DNA of 64,000 bases from Paramarasmius palmivorus (lineage: Eukaryota; Basidiomycota; Agaricomycetes; Agaricales; Marasmiaceae), in contig JAYKXP010000025.1 of the NCBI GenBank assembly GCA_037176845.1, forward strand, positions 496,001 to 560,000, given 5' to 3'. The notes under the pieces are model-generated. The model did no database searches, had not been told where the DNA came from, and was given only the letters and a program-made list of their open reading frames with translations. Below, in pieces: positions 11,483 through 24,586 of this stretch (position 1 is the first letter of the stretch; every line of letters begins with the position of its first letter). The position numbers were made by a program, and so were the translations under genes.

Positions 11483-13824
11483 CTTCGAGACTGATGAAAG
11501 GTCTTGCAGCTGGACGCCTTTTATACCAATTGTGAGCAGACTGAGATGGCTATAGGATGGGGTAGACCAAACTTACCTCATTCAGGACTGATTCAGCCCG
11601 ACCCCAACATCTGCAGTTACCGTGCATCGCCGTATTCGTGATGCTACGCCACAGGGTTATGGCAAACTACTACAAAATGGAGGTTTGTCAATAGAGATTA
11701 TTGTCGCTTTGCCTTTGGTCCATCTGAGCGCCAGGGACAGCCGTCGTCGATTCATTGAGTCGGTTGTACCTTGTCGGACATGATGGCCGGTATAATGAAA
11801 AGAACGATGGCTGATTATGTTGGCTTATCGAGTGTTTCAAGTCCCCAACAAGTCCCATGAATGTGCATACATCATGAATGCTAGTGGTGGAAGGATATAT
11901 TTGACATGCTTGGGTTATGCAAAGGAGCGTCACGGTTGCGATGAGGTGAAACGCATTTCTTGCAAACCCCTTGCAGAGGTACGTGCTTTCATCCAGTTCC
12001 GGGGGGCACGGGCCAGGCTGAGAATTGATCTGCCTCACACTGACAGGCCTGGATACAACGCTTAGAGAAGATATGTCAGACATAGCTCAATTGAATGAAT
12101 AGACTCTTACCAAAACGTTTAGAACGATTCGGAGAATTGTCGGGGAGTAACACACTCTAGCTGGCACGAACAGTAGCAGGTTACGACCAGTGTTACGAGT
12201 CCTAGCGTTTTTGAGAGTAAGGTACCTCCGCAGATTGACAGTTCGTGTCTGAAGTGTTCGGGGAACTCGTTCAGGGAGCTGGCTAACTCCTTCCGTCGCT
12301 TGTGTCTTCAGTCGTCTTTGGAAGCTAGTATAAGCATTTTGCAATCACCCTATGTATTGGGGTCCTGAAGTAAGTTACGCCATTCAAATTCCACGCAGAA
12401 AATGCGAATCCACGAACGTGAGCATGTGGAAGAGTTCTACAGGGTGGTACTATGGAGTCACCGACACTCGCAAGTGCACCGGTTTCTGAGGGGCTGGGTA
12501 GAAGTTATACCATTGATATGAGGCTCGTCTTCTCCTTGATCCAAGTCTCGGCCACTCAAGATTTTCTTCTAGATGGTATAACTGCTTTAGTTCTTTTGAG
12601 CGCGAGAATGGGCATCAAGTGGTTGTTTCTGTACGACTTCAGTCATTAGACGCAGCTGAGGGCAATGCAGAGTATTGTTTCGCACCTTGACCAGAAAATC
12701 GCCTCTGGATTCTTCGGCTCCTGCAACTGTAATTCCATCCCATTCTCCTAACAGACTCAAATCGCTTGAACGCTCGCTTGATATGAGTGGCGGCCATATT
12801 CAGATTCCTGCGTGGTATTGAGCGCTGTCATGCTGCCTGGACGTGTCCTGAATTTTGAAGGTATGATGAGCACAATTTCGCAAGGTCCCAACCGTTTGAC
12901 GTACGATGTCACGACAGCAGAGGATCCTTAGGTACTAGCGTCTGGCGCTTCAACACGCAGTGTGGGCGACTTGTGTGATCTCGGTCGAATGGGCAAGATT
13001 TCAGGACCGAACGAGTATACAAAAGCTATGCAGTGATGAGCTCGGGACTAAGCTTGAGAGCTTGTCCATAGGAATCGGACATATCGGCAGGCCGCTTTCT
13101 CCGAATCGGATTTCTCGGGATCTCTTCAACTTGCGCCGTGAGCGCTAACTTCCTTTTCTCAAGGTATCCTTCTAGATGCGACAGAGTCGTAGTGAAAAGT
13201 GTCCTTAGGCTATCGAAATACCGATGATTGATTTCGATGATAGGTGCGATAAATACGTAAGTATAAGTACGGGGAGCAGGACATTCTTTAAGTTAAGGGG
13301 AGAACTTGGAAGATCAGATTCAAAAGGACTCCAAAAGGACAAGGGACTGCGTAGTACCTGTGTGACCATTACCATTAACGTTGACGAAGTGGTTGGCTTC
13401 CATCTTCGAACAGATTAAGATTCGCTCGGTCTGCCCTTTGATTGCTCTACCCTTTCACTTCTTGATTTGCGCGACAAAACAATAACGTCGGCAATGCAGA
13501 GTGCTATTTCAGTGCTAATCAGGGCGTGTATATCCTGCCTGCAGATGAATTTCCGCACCGTTACTTCGGATGGCGCTTGAATAGGCGCAATGATGAGCCT
13601 TGCGAGCTTGGAATCTTGAAGACAGTAAAAGATTGATATACGCAGGATCACGTTGTCCAAAACAATGATCGCATCGTCCTTGTGGCTTTCTACCTGAACG
13701 TATTAGTTTGGGGTCATGACAGACGAGGAATAGAGAACATGCCAATCTTCTCAAGATATGCCGGGTGCCTAATAAGTTTGTAAATTTGGCGTTCATCTAA
13801 AGTTCGGTTGTGATCATCTGCAGG
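11483..13824. other. Gene-poor stretch, no gene recognised
   Basis: About 2.3 kb with several ORFs of 60-130 codons on both strands, none with a recognisable domain, a credible set of splice sites or low-complexity coding bias. The first few hundred bases are the peroxidase promoter. It may hold decayed sequence, but I cannot identify it. Confidence 0.5.
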
Positions 13825-16030
13825 CTACACGCGTAGATGCCACATACCATTCTTCTCACTCGTTGCAGTACCTGCCTGGTTATCAATGACTTTGACAAGT
13901 TGCGGATAATCAGAGATTTCGAATACGGTACTGTATTGAGCAAAATTAAGCGACGATCATCAAGTAATCAAATAAGGGACTCACGACGGTCATCTTCGAT
14001 CTCTGTAAAGTGTGCATCGTCGCCAACGACACCGAGAATTTGAACACCGATATCTGAATGAGGGACCATCTGCACGACATTGTAGGCATCTTGATGCCAC
14101 CAGTCATGCCAAATCTGCACCTTGGGAAGGAGTGTAGGGATCGCAAATCTGAGTTGTTCTTCCACTGGAACCTCCGTCGTCCCAGTTGGATCAAAGGACC
14201 AGTAACACCTCGTCCCTGCGGTTCCTGCGGTATCTGATCCTGAAGGGCGAGGCATTGGCTCGATGAAGAGGTATACATACTCAGAAGGCAATACAGTCGG
14301 AGTTTCCAGCACGCACTCCTGACATTCTTGCCTTTGAAACAAGACGACAAAGCGGTTCGTAATTGCTGTAACCAATAAACATTGGCATTCATTTCTGTAA
14401 GTATAAGTAACATCAAACTCACAGTAGCTGGACCACTCTTCCTCTGGAATTCCGAGATGGCGAAAGATTGTCTGGCCCTGTGATAGCCAGGAATAAACGA
14501 AGTCAGTCAATCCCTCCGCAGGACGTAGTTCATAATACAATCGGAACCAACGGAGGCGTCCGACAATTGAAAGCGGCAATGTAAATCTATATTTGCATGA
14601 CGTCAGCTCAGTTTCTGACATCGCCACCCCGAACGCACCGAATAAAACCATTGCCCATCGCGGTCATACTTCGTCGCATGATATCTGGCATTATAGAGTG
14701 TTGTCCTTGCAGCTCGTAATTCCACCTCGCTCTATCTCCAGGCCACCACGCAACGACCTCTCTCGTTGTTCGATGGTATATTTTACCGGATAAGAATGAT
14801 AAAGTCTTCCTGGCATCATCCTGGTTACCATCTACCCACTCCAGTATCACTCTGGCGGATTTGTGAATCCCACGGAGTATGTTGCGTATAGAGAGCGCTC
14901 TGATGAGGTAGTCAAGGAGAACCGGAGCGTCGTGGTATAACTGGAGGGTCAAGAGGGGCCGTTCATCGGGGGAGAATGTCGTTTCCTGGAAAGCACCGGC
15001 GACATAGTTCACTTCGGCAGATAACAGTCGAACGTAAGGTCCAATACGCAATGCACCCGTTTTCGAGTCGGCCCAGAGGTTGCATAGGGCCTGAAAAGTG
15101 GTATTTTAGCACCGCGGTGATACCTTCAGGCTACAAAGGGACATACCACAGGACCATTTACTAGTTGGTTTAACTTCAGCTACACGAAGGATTCATCAAT
15201 GACAAATCGGATGATAGAGGAAAAACTTGAACGCTGATGAGACTGACCTGGTACTCGAAATACGTATACAAGATGGATGAAAACTTGTTTCGTTCCCAGA
15301 TATGCGAAACCGGTACGAGGGCTGCCGCAAGATCTTAGTGTGATTGAGGAGGAATACGGGACCAGTTGAGCCTCACCGTCATAGAAAAGGAGCGCCGGCA
15401 ATGTTTCCCAGCTACTGTAGCCAAAGAGTTGAAGAAATCTGACGTCTCTGGGAGTTGGAGAGTAGAATCGCTGATTAGATCGTTATTCGCCGCACTATGC
15501 CACACGATTCACTCACTTTACCGAGGAAAAGTAATCAAAGTCTTGTTGGTAAGCCTATCTAGCAATCAGCTAACAGGCGAATGGTGCGAACCAGAGTCTA
15601 GACCTACTTTAACAGCATCACGCCCACTGTACCCAACATGCGTAAAGTCGGCGTCTCTATCTTCACCTCGAACACGGGCAGCATGAACAGTCCGATAGGC
15701 TTTGATCCTAGTCAGGTCATTCACTAGGTCGGATCCTTTCACGACAGGTTCTGCTACTTTGCGTACGAGACGGACGTTTCCCGTTGTGACGGGTTGGTAC
15801 TAAGTAAAATCATCGAATGCAAGATATGGTAGATAAGAGGTATTCCGACGCACTTGATACAAAACACTTGTCGAGCGCGAAGCTGAACTATGGGATTGCT
15901 GTTGTTCAACACACTGAGACGGAGTGTGTATGACATTCCCATGAAGGTTATGGATGTATTGAGCTCCTCCAAAAGCTGTAAAGTTGCCACCTTGGATAGC
16001 AAACTTGGTTGATCCTTGGATGATTGCCAT
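13825..16030 (-). CDS. Lineage-specific protein with kinase-like N-lobe and GG-x-G-Q-Y N-terminus (570 aa)
   Basis: Ten exons: 16030-15854, 15799-15604, 15541-15522, 15470-15377, 15333-15248, 15179-15147, 15090-14639, 14586-14423, 14365-13981, 13930-13825; 571 codons in frame. Residues 1-31 contain FAIQGGNFTAFGGAQY, aligned without gaps with the NLR N-termini. Next come fragments like a protein-kinase N-lobe (GRDAVK, LQLFGYSSWETLPALLFYD), but no HRD or DFG motif follows, so catalysis is unlikely. The C-terminal half, with YWSFDPTG and ISDYPQLVKVID, matches my memory of a large family of unknown function in mushroom genomes. The 20-nt exon 3 and the last exon are the least certain parts. No function is proposed beyond a possible NLR partner. 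Confidence 0.7.
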
Positions 16031-16892
16031 GATGGAGATGATATACGGAATGACACGGAGGTTGGTACTTGTTCATGAGTGACGCGTTTGGCTTGCTTAT
16101 AAGTATACTCGGGAGGCGTTCACTAGGCAACGAATAGCAAAGCAAGTCCGACGTGGTATTGAATGCAAGTCTATTGAAAGGCAGTAATCTGGATAGCCAG
16201 GGAAACACGGGGTATCGAATGTCGAAGGGCCTCAGCACAATATCATTGAAGGATAAGAAGGCTATATCCTGAGAACAAGGCATACCAAGTCATATGTAGT
16301 GCCCCAGCGTCTCTTTGTATCCAACGACTACTTGGTTTCTTGCTTCTTCTATTCAGTTTCGAGGGTCTAGATCGAATCTGAAGATGATTCAGCTGGATTT
16401 CTCCATTATGGTCTTTGGGGAAAGACGTACCGATGGTATGTAACCAAATGGCAACTATCTCTGAAATTCGTTCTCAGACCAGAAACATCGCATCACCGTA
16501 AGTCACGAATGAATTTTGAGGCAATGAGATCTAAATCGTCATTACTGTAAAGATTGTGATGGAAGATTAGATTCACCTATAAATTGTTCTTTTACCGTGC
16601 TGCTGTGTACATGACCCTGGATAATTGAGTGCCCCGCATTCTTTGAATGTACTGTAAACATGCCTTTGCGGCAATTGCAAACTCGAGAATCATTCCATGT
16701 ATCTGAATATTTGGATTTTGCGGAGGGGAAGTGAGATGATGGCAGTCGCGGTCAAAGAACGTTACGGTTGAAGCTGAAGAACCGGTCCGACTCGGGTGCC
16801 CACAGCATCACGTGCAAGATACCTGGCCCGAGCGCCTAGCGCGTAGTCCGTTTACTCCGAGTCCTCAACCATCTCTTGCTGTTTGCCTGGAC
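16031..16892. other. Intergenic, divergent promoters
   Basis: 862 bp between divergent genes. A TATA-like CTTATAAG lies near 16096-16103, on the side of the minus-strand gene. Nothing else recognised. Confidence 0.45.
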
Positions 16893-19118
16893 ATGAATGT
16901 GTCCGCTCCGCCAAATCCAGATCCAGCATTCACCACTCCTCTTGTAAAGGCTCAGCAAGCTCATCATGGTCTCAGCGTGGAAGAGAGTAGAGATAAACGG
17001 CTACAGCGTCAGCAAGCCCGTATTCGAGACCGAGGGGGGTGAGTGCAGTCATTCTCGTTCCATATATCTTGATATTGACGTATTTTCCCAAGAATTTATA
17101 AACCTCAACCAAGAAACACGCTGTTAAATATCTTGCTCAAAGGTGGAAGGGAAACACGAAGTCGTTCTCGTTCTCGTAGCCTGTCGCCTGTCAAGAACAA
17201 CCAAGAAAGTAATGCAGACCCATTTGTATCGGATACAAAGTCAAAGAAGCGGAAATCAGCTCATAGAACAGGTCAGGAAGAATCTGCTGTTGCTGGTACG
17301 AACTGGAAGGGCTACCCAATAGATGTCGTCTGCTCATTTCACTGAACAGGTCCTTCGGAGCCACGCGCTATCTCTAGCAAAAAGAAGCCAGCGGCTACGG
17401 CTCGAAAAGGCAAAGGAGCACGCAAAAGCGAAGCCAAAGGTCTTTCATTCACTTTTGAGACCAAGCCCGATGCTAAGATGAATCACAGGTCCGTCAACAA
17501 CATCCAGGAACACATCCAAGCGAGCAGACGAGAGAGAGGCTGATGATGATGATCCACTGGAAGAACCCAGTATGTGATTTTCTAAAAGGTATCCCTCGCT
17601 TGTCGATCTCACAATTTCCAGGTAAACCCGCTAGAACGACAAAACGACGCCCTCGCACCACGAAGAAAATTATCGAGTCCGACGTCGAAGAGGACGAAGA
17701 GGCAACAGAGGATGCCGATCCTAAAGGGAAACGGCCTGCAAAGGGACGCAAACTAGCGGCAAAAAAGGCACAGAAAGCACCGGCCAAACCCAGGGCTAAA
17801 GGGAAAGCGAAAGCGAAGGTTGTTGATGTTGAAGACGAAGAAAATCCGGAAAAAGTCGAACCTATGACAGCCAAACCTACGCGAAGAGGTAAAAAACCAC
17901 CAAGCAAGGAAGAAGGTATGCAGTTGAGCGAGTACAGGCTTTCATCACTAATTTCCGTATACAGGTTCCGAGGCACCTGTTACTGTAAAACGAAAGGGCA
18001 GGGCTGCCAAGACTTCCACGAGTGCTACAACTAGAGGGAAGGGCAAGAAAACCCCTGAAAACACGGCCTCTACTTCCAAAGCTATACATGAACAACGCCG
18101 TGCCGAAAGACCGCAAAACAAATACGGTAGTCTGTCTGACATTGCTGAAGAGGCTGAAGAGGATGAAGAACAGGAGATGGAAGAAGACACACGCCTAGAT
18201 GTCTCGAGAGATCCCGAAAAACCCCAACAGTCTACTTCCGAAGTCGAGCCTAGCTCTCGGAAGCAAGGCTGTTTAGTAACTTCCAATGCGTCTTTGGCAA
18301 AGCCTCCGAAAGCAAAGGCGAAGTCTGCGCCTGCGCCACCGTCCACAGAGGATCATGTCTCTGAAGAGGAGGAGCCTGGCAATGCACGACTCAATATCAG
18401 TCGCAAGCGGAAGAAAGAGGTTGTACCTCATGCTAGTGATCAGACTGCGAAACCGCAGAAGAGGGCAAAAGTTGCGGCTGCGGCAGAGGATGCGAGCGCA
18501 ACAGAGGTGTCGCAGTCAAAGGGCTCGACAAGTGCGACAAAGTCTCAAACTAAGGGCGATACGGGTGGTGCTGCGACATCTCACCAGGGCAATAAAGATA
18601 CTAGGAAGGGGGATAAGGGGAAGCTATCGGCTGGGCGAGCAGAAAGTGGCCAAGAAGAATCTACCTCAGCGACATCTAAGAAGCGGAGAATTGATGAAGA
18701 GGAAGAACCGATCGAACGGAAAGCTCAACGTGGCACGACGAAGAAAGCCCAGCCTGCGGCAAAGGCTCAGGACACTCAACAGTCACGTACGGACGAAGAC
18801 CACCGAGAACCTGCCAGAAAGAAAGCGAAACCAAACACTGATACAGAAGGTGCTGCCTCCGACAAACGGTGAGTTCTTTACAACCCCAGGTTTTGGGCGT
18901 ATTGCTCATAACTCCTTAGGCTGAAAACTGTTTCTAGGAAGCAGAAAGAGAACTCTAAAACCTTGGATCAGGGAAGGAAGCCCTCTTCTGCGTCGAAAGT
19001 CCGGAAACCTACTTTGAAGACCAAGGGTCCGCCAAAGGAAGTTCTTGAGCAGATCCGAAAATCTCAAACCTATCCTATGAACGACGATGGCCCCGACGAA
19101 ATAGATTTCCTGTCCTGA
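16893..19118 (+). CDS. Highly charged, probably nuclear protein of unknown function (638 aa)
   Basis: Exons 16893-17038, 17093-17295, 17350-17439, 17489-17569, 17622-17915, 17965-18868, 18920-19118; six introns of 49-54 nt; 639 codons in frame. The only ordered-looking parts are the ends: an N-terminal block with IYKPQPRNTLLNILLKGG and a C-terminal block ending DEIDFLS. Between them lies a disordered Lys/Arg/Glu/Ala-rich region with many KK/KR/RK patches (nuclear-localisation type), SR repeats (RSRSRSRSLSP) and acidic runs, as in chromatin or kinetochore scaffold proteins. I do not recognise the family. An in-frame ATG at 16812 would add 27 residues; 16893 is chosen because the sequence before it is compositionally different. 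Confidence 0.75.
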
Positions 19119-19456
19119 TACCAAACAGGTTTACCCGACCACTTATCTGCGATACCTCATTCTATCCCATGATCCCTACCACTGTACATCTACCCACATC
19201 TAAATCATCTGTCGCATCTGTCAACTCTTAGTGCATCCCTCGCATTGTACATCTTGGTCATTTGTCACATTATATACGTGTTATTTTTAACATAGCATTA
19301 GACTGGTTCTTGTCTCTGGATTACCATGATTGGTGTATTCAATGTGGTGAACGTTCCTATTGAGTCTACTTTAGGAAGTTTATCTTCCTTCGGTTCTTGA
19401 CGATGTCTCCAGAATGCCCATGTTAGGAGAATGTCCTAGATGGCGTGATGCGTCAG
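19119..19456. other. Convergent 3' region
   Basis: 338 bp between two convergent stop codons; AT-rich, with no feature other than presumed 3' UTRs. Confidence 0.5.
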
Positions 19457-20791
19457 TTACTGAACATCGTCAAAGGCACAAAGGTAGCCGACCTTTTGAA
19501 GCCCAAACAGAGAAATATATGCTAAAGGAGCTACATCGCGGAAGAATGGTTATAAGTTTTTCCATGCCAGGAATGGGCGTCTGGACGCTGAGAATGAACT
19601 TACGCAACGCAAGTAAGACGTTTGCTATAGCACTCTGCCAAGCGCCCGCGAATCGAAGGTTTGAAAAAGTGAAACTGACACTATAAGGGTCTGAGTGCCT
19701 CATTCGGACAAACGATAATGGAGGTGCTTACACCACACCAAAGATACCGAACATCGTGAATATGACCAGCCGGCCGAGGAGATGAACAATCTTCCTCCCA
19801 AGTGACTGCCCCGCACGACGATACACATATATGATGGTAAAGGTCTCGATGGCTACTGTTGGTATCATTATAACCACGACAAGAATATCGGCTGCTTTGC
19901 CCCTAGAAACGTGTGCTTGATTAGTGACCACCACGGCTAGGAGTTGAATTCCGCCCCAACGCACACTATTGGATTGACGATACCACAGACCATCCAATTA
20001 TCTGCCAGTGCAACTTGATCTCTATTTCGAGCACCATACTGTTCGAAGATCGGTATCAATGAAAATCAATCACTCAAGGAAGCTCGGGACTCGGCGCGGG
20101 CACGTACAGATAAAATCCCGATGAAAATGATTGTTGGCAGGATGTATGGGATTCCGAGTAGCTGTGAATCAACCGAATAAGTCGTTGTGTCATGATCGGC
20201 AAGGACAGTGATAGCACTCACAGCGAGCGTCCTTAGCCTTTGTATCTTGGGGTCGATGTTCTTTCCGCCGTCGCGGATACGCAAGAAAAGCTAGTTTCGT
20301 CGTGAACATGACTTTGGAGGAGATATTTCAAAGTGGGCGTACCGAGATAGCCACCGCCAATGTCGCGCCTGAGGTTCTGTTTCATTGTTTGTTGAGCTGT
20401 GGTTCCTCAAGTTGTGTTACCAATGTCGACGTACAAAGATGGTACAGCATAGATGGCAGAGGCCTGAGTCAAACACACGGGGAATGCTGGTTGAGATTTA
20501 TACAACTGTCCAGTGGTAAACCTGACATAAGAGCGTAAGTTCCTTTTCCCCGACAAGTTGGATGGAAACGTACAAGCACGAGAACGAAAAACAGGCAAGA
20601 ATCCAGCTCAGCTTGAGATTCACCCATGTAGGATGCCGATAAAGTTTTGCAGAAAAAAGGACTGTGAAGATGATGAGGGTCGAGCCAACCCATACGAAAG
20701 TATGTGCAGAAATGAATAACGCGATCAGGGCTCCAGAGCCACGGTATGATGGCGAGTTGGAAGGGGAAGAAGAAATATGTTCCTCGCTCAT
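19457..20791 (-). CDS. Seven-helix membrane protein, receptor-like (285 aa)
   Basis: Nine exons: 20791-20574, 20521-20435, 20376-20343, 20290-20222, 20161-20108, 20038-19965, 19902-19732, 19680-19604, 19530-19457; introns 51-73 nt; 286 codons in frame. Seven hydrophobic segments can be counted: GALIALFISAHTFVWVG, LSWILACFSFSCL, CLTQASAIYAVPSL, LLGIPYILPTIIFIGI, ILVVVIMIPTVAIETF, LLGRLVIFTMFGIFGVVV and AIANVLLALPLAYISLFG. This is the layout of the uncharacterised GPCR-like membrane proteins that are abundant in mushroom genomes. It lacks the sequence marks of DUF6533 and DUF6534. Ligand and G-protein coupling are unknown. An in-frame ATG at 20905 would add 38 residues; the shorter start gives the usual short extracellular N-terminus. 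Confidence 0.8.
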
Positions 20792-21297
20792 CGTCTCGTA
20801 CTCACTGTGGTCGGATATGAGCACTGAGCATGTGCGAGGAAGATTTAAGAAGAGTGAGGAAGGTAAAGTCGGAACTGAGGCATATGTGCACAGCAACAGC
20901 AGCAATTACAACGGCCACGAATTCGTGACGATGACATAGTTCCTACATGGGAGCATAGATACCGCTTGACTGATGGAGGCTACGCCGACGTTGATGGGTA
21001 TTCAAAATGGCACGGATAGAACTAGCGTGATAAATATCGATAAATGATCATCATTCAATAGGTGCTTGGGCTGATTTGGGATTCTATAAAAGGAAAGCCC
21101 AGTCAATAAGCATATCCACAACTTAACACGCTCACCACGCTCACCGAAGCAAATGCAATCTTAGTGGAACAGTGACTAGAGTCTGGTATAGGTGGTCAAC
21201 AAATACGGTAATAAGGTAAGTACATCGTGCCAAAAAACCCCAAGCAAGTGGCAAAGATAAAACACATGGCACTATGAATGCGGTTCAAACAGGCCAG
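20792..21297. other. Intergenic
   Basis: 506 bp between the start of the membrane protein gene and the stop of SET2, both on the minus strand. Presumed promoter and 3' UTR; nothing specific seen. Confidence 0.45.
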
Positions 21298-24200
21298 CTA
21301 CGGAGGTCGTTGACGAGGATCTGAGACTTTATCGTTCCTTGTTTTTGGTATGTCAACCTCCATTGGCGGGTGGGCATCTGGTGGCTCGTGTGACCCGCTT
21401 CCATTCCATGCATTATCCTCGTCATCACCAAGGTCCATCGGGACACCATTTTCACCGTCCGAATCAGTCTCCATGTCTTCATCAACGCCCAAATCGGCCA
21501 TCGTAGATGGTAAGTCTGCCGAGTTGGGTGTGCCATCCGAGTTCGAAGGAGCACCCGGAGTGATAGATGGTCGTGATCTGTGGCTGGACTTGCCTACCTT
21601 GCGGAGGATCTTGCTAGTGATGTATTCATTGGCATATTTCTTAATCTTCGCCGTCTTCTCTTCTGAGAGCGAATCTAACTTGCCCTCTCGATATGCAGAA
21701 GATTTCTTTTCTCGTTCCGCAATCTTTTCCGTCAGCTATTTGGCAGAGATTAGAGTGAGCCTGCCAGAGTGCTATCATTACACACCTCCTTTGCATACTT
21801 CTTGAACACGTCGGTTTCCATCGAAGATTTGTGTTTGGACATGCACTTGACGACAATCGCACCAACAAGCTTATGAAGCCTTTTCTCCTTGTTTGCCTCT
21901 CGTTCAGCGGAACTCTGAGAGCTTTTCTTCCGATCTCCGTGCCTGTCCTTGTCCTTGTCCTTGTCTTTCTTCTGCTTTTCCGCATCAGCTGCAGCTTCTT
22001 CGGCGGCAATTCTTGCTCGTTCCTCAGCAGCGGCCTCAGCAGCAGCTCGCTCCTCGGCTGCAGCTGCAATGATACTATTGATCGCAGCATTGGTTTGTTT
22101 TTGCTTCTCCAAGTTCAATTCCCAAATTGAAGGTCCTTTCGGCGTCTGTGGCGTAGGAGAACGTTCTGGTTCAGGCGTTCGTTTACGGGGGAAGGATCCT
22201 GACGAGTGGTTGTGACGCTTCTTCAACCTCGCGGCCATTATGATTCTGTTTCTCTGGTCGTCTGCATCGATAAACCGAGAGCGCTTGGCCTCTGCAGGAG
22301 GGTCAAAGCTTATCCGGGGCGGAGATGGAGGAGGACTCTGAAGTACATGTCAGATGCCTTGTCAGTAGGCAGGGGCGAATCAGTACTTACCGGTGCTGTG
22401 CGTTTGGGTATTCGGTAAGCCACGTCGAGTGTCTGCCAGTGTTCCTTGAGCTAAAAAGATGTCAAGTGGCGGAAACAAATAAGGTATAATGAGGTACGAA
22501 CCTTGATAGCACATGCTTTGACAGCTTCATCAGTAGATTCTGTGAACTTTTCGACGGGAATCATAATCTGTGAATCTTCGACCTTATTGCGGACGACCAA
22601 AGGCCAGGGTACCATGGATTGCAAGGCCTGCGTAAGACATAACTTATAAGAGGGGTCGTGTGGAAAGTTTGGTAGACAAACCAGCGCAACGAGATCTAAT
22701 TCTTCGGCATAATCTTCCAAGATGTTCTTCATGATACTAAAACCACGCAAGCGCATGATTTGTCGCAATGCGGCGCCATCCTCCGTAATCTGTATAAGGT
22801 ATCACTGATGAGTATTAATCGGGTAATATAGGTAATCCTCACCTTGATACGTGTAAGCAGTTTTGAAAGCACTTTCTTGCTTTGTACTTGACGCAAGGCT
22901 TGGACAACCTTGGGTACCTCCTTCTCTACAATAGGCTTCATCTGAGGCTGTATCCCATGTAATTGAGTACCAGTCACTTGTATGCGTTATACACCGCCAA
23001 CATACCATGAAATCTGGGTCGTCAATCTTTTTGCCCTTCTTCTTCTTGGTTCCCTTCAGCACCATAACATCAGCGTCGTCGGTAATACCAAGAGCTACAT
23101 AGCAATTAGCAATGATGGTCAGGAACAGGGTGTGAAAACTGACCATCTAGATAGAGGTCATCCATTGTTGAAACGTCGGTCTGTGTCTTTCCACCGATGA
23201 AGCCAACGCAATTGGGTTCTCCACAGTAACACGTCTGTGCTTGATGTCTATGATAATATATGAGTGTCTGGCCGACATAGTGCCCGGAGGTCCGTACCCA
23301 TAACGGTCGACGTTGTAGTTGAACGTCAATTCTTCGTGCTTCTTGATATTCCGTTTGGAGAATATCCCCATCCGAACCGTGTTACCGATTGTCCATTTTG
23401 CGACGTAGCAGTTGGGATTACAGCTGTGGTTGGCGAATCGGCCTATACCCCCGTTCTTGGTCGCGTCGATGAACTCGTCTTTCTGGAGCATCATGAAATA
23501 GAAGTGTTGAATGCCTTCGTTTGCATAATCGCGCATGCGTTTCTTGAATGACTGGTTGTTCACGACATCGCCGACGTATTCGTAGATAAAGGTGTCTCTA
23601 TTGATAGGTGAGTTGCTGCTCCTCATACGACTAAAGGCCACGCACTTTGGAATATCACTCTCGATTCTTAGCCCATAACCCTTCATTTCAGTCTTTACAA
23701 TCTCAATTGCCGCGTATTGCTTGTTTTGAAAGCTGTAAAGGGGGATTTCAATAACATGACACCAATATGAGAGGAGGGGGTGATAGATACCGTTGATTTT
23801 GACAGTAGTCACCACACCGGCAGTCCCCTGGTAGACATTCAACTTGGGTCAGACGATTTATACAGTCTGAAGAATGCCCGCAGGCAACTTCAGGGTCATC
23901 GGAATCTGTGTGAGGCAAAATGCAGTCAGATACAGCTCTTGGACCAAGATGAACGAAAAGGGAACGCTATAATAGCTACAGGACGAAAAAAACGACCAAG
24001 AAAACTACCTCTACGTCGTAAGACACTACCAACCTGGGTCAAAGACACAATCACAGGTCATACTCTCCAAGAGCTCTCTTGAGCGACCTAATGACTTGTA
24101 CTGATACCAATTATCAGGCATTTCAGTAAACGAGGCCAAAGCCTCCTCCCGAGCTACAGGGAGATGACCTATGAGCTGAGGAGCTGATGCTACTGCTTTT

Positions 24201-24586
24201 CGTGATGATGAAGAGGCTCCTGCTGGTGGCGACGGCCGTTTTGACGAGGAGCCACTGGCTGAAGCATTCATGTCGTCCAACATGGGTGACCCATAGCCCT
24301 CCTCCTCCTTCTTCACGGGTTTCACATCTGTCGTAGACGGAGATTGTGAGCGCGATACTGACGGTGACTCTTGCTTGACGGACATGGGCCTTGTGGTGCT
24401 TGGTGACAAGCAGAAGTCAAGTGGAAGGTCAGGTTCGGGTTTGAGGTCGGATTTTGTGACTGATGACGGTTCCGCCTGAGAATGTCGACTGCTACTTGCT
24501 GCAAGCGGTGGACTGTTACTCTTCTTCACTGTCGTCGTTGTCGTGGTCGTTGTTGAAGAATAATTGTCCACATATGTCTGCGACAT
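21298..24586 (-). CDS. SET2: SET2 histone H3 lysine-36 methyltransferase (896 aa)
   Basis: Methylates H3K36 while riding on elongating RNA polymerase II. Exons: 24586-24034, 23905-23791, 23732-23646, 23597-23298, 23247-23144, 23094-23006, 22947-22843, 22789-22502, 22450-22391, 22337-21786, 21735-21298; 897 codons in frame. Order of domains: Ser/Pro-rich N-terminus (1-150); AWS cysteine cluster ([27 protein letters not shown]; about 180-223); SET domain with YEYVGDVV and NHSCNPNC (308-315); post-[11 protein letters not shown]; a helical middle; Ala/Glu coiled coil; and a C-terminal SRI domain (about 719-796, [15 protein letters not shown]), which binds the phosphorylated Pol II tail. I see no canonical WW domain between SET and SRI. 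The start at 24586 (MSQTYVDN) is the ATG nearest the 274-bp divergent promoter shared with RPA49. Confidence 0.95.

Noticed and set aside
11688..13796. ORFs of 60-130 codons between peroxidase and kinase-like gene
   Set aside because: No domain, no consistent splice signals, overlapping on both strands; look like chance ORFs.
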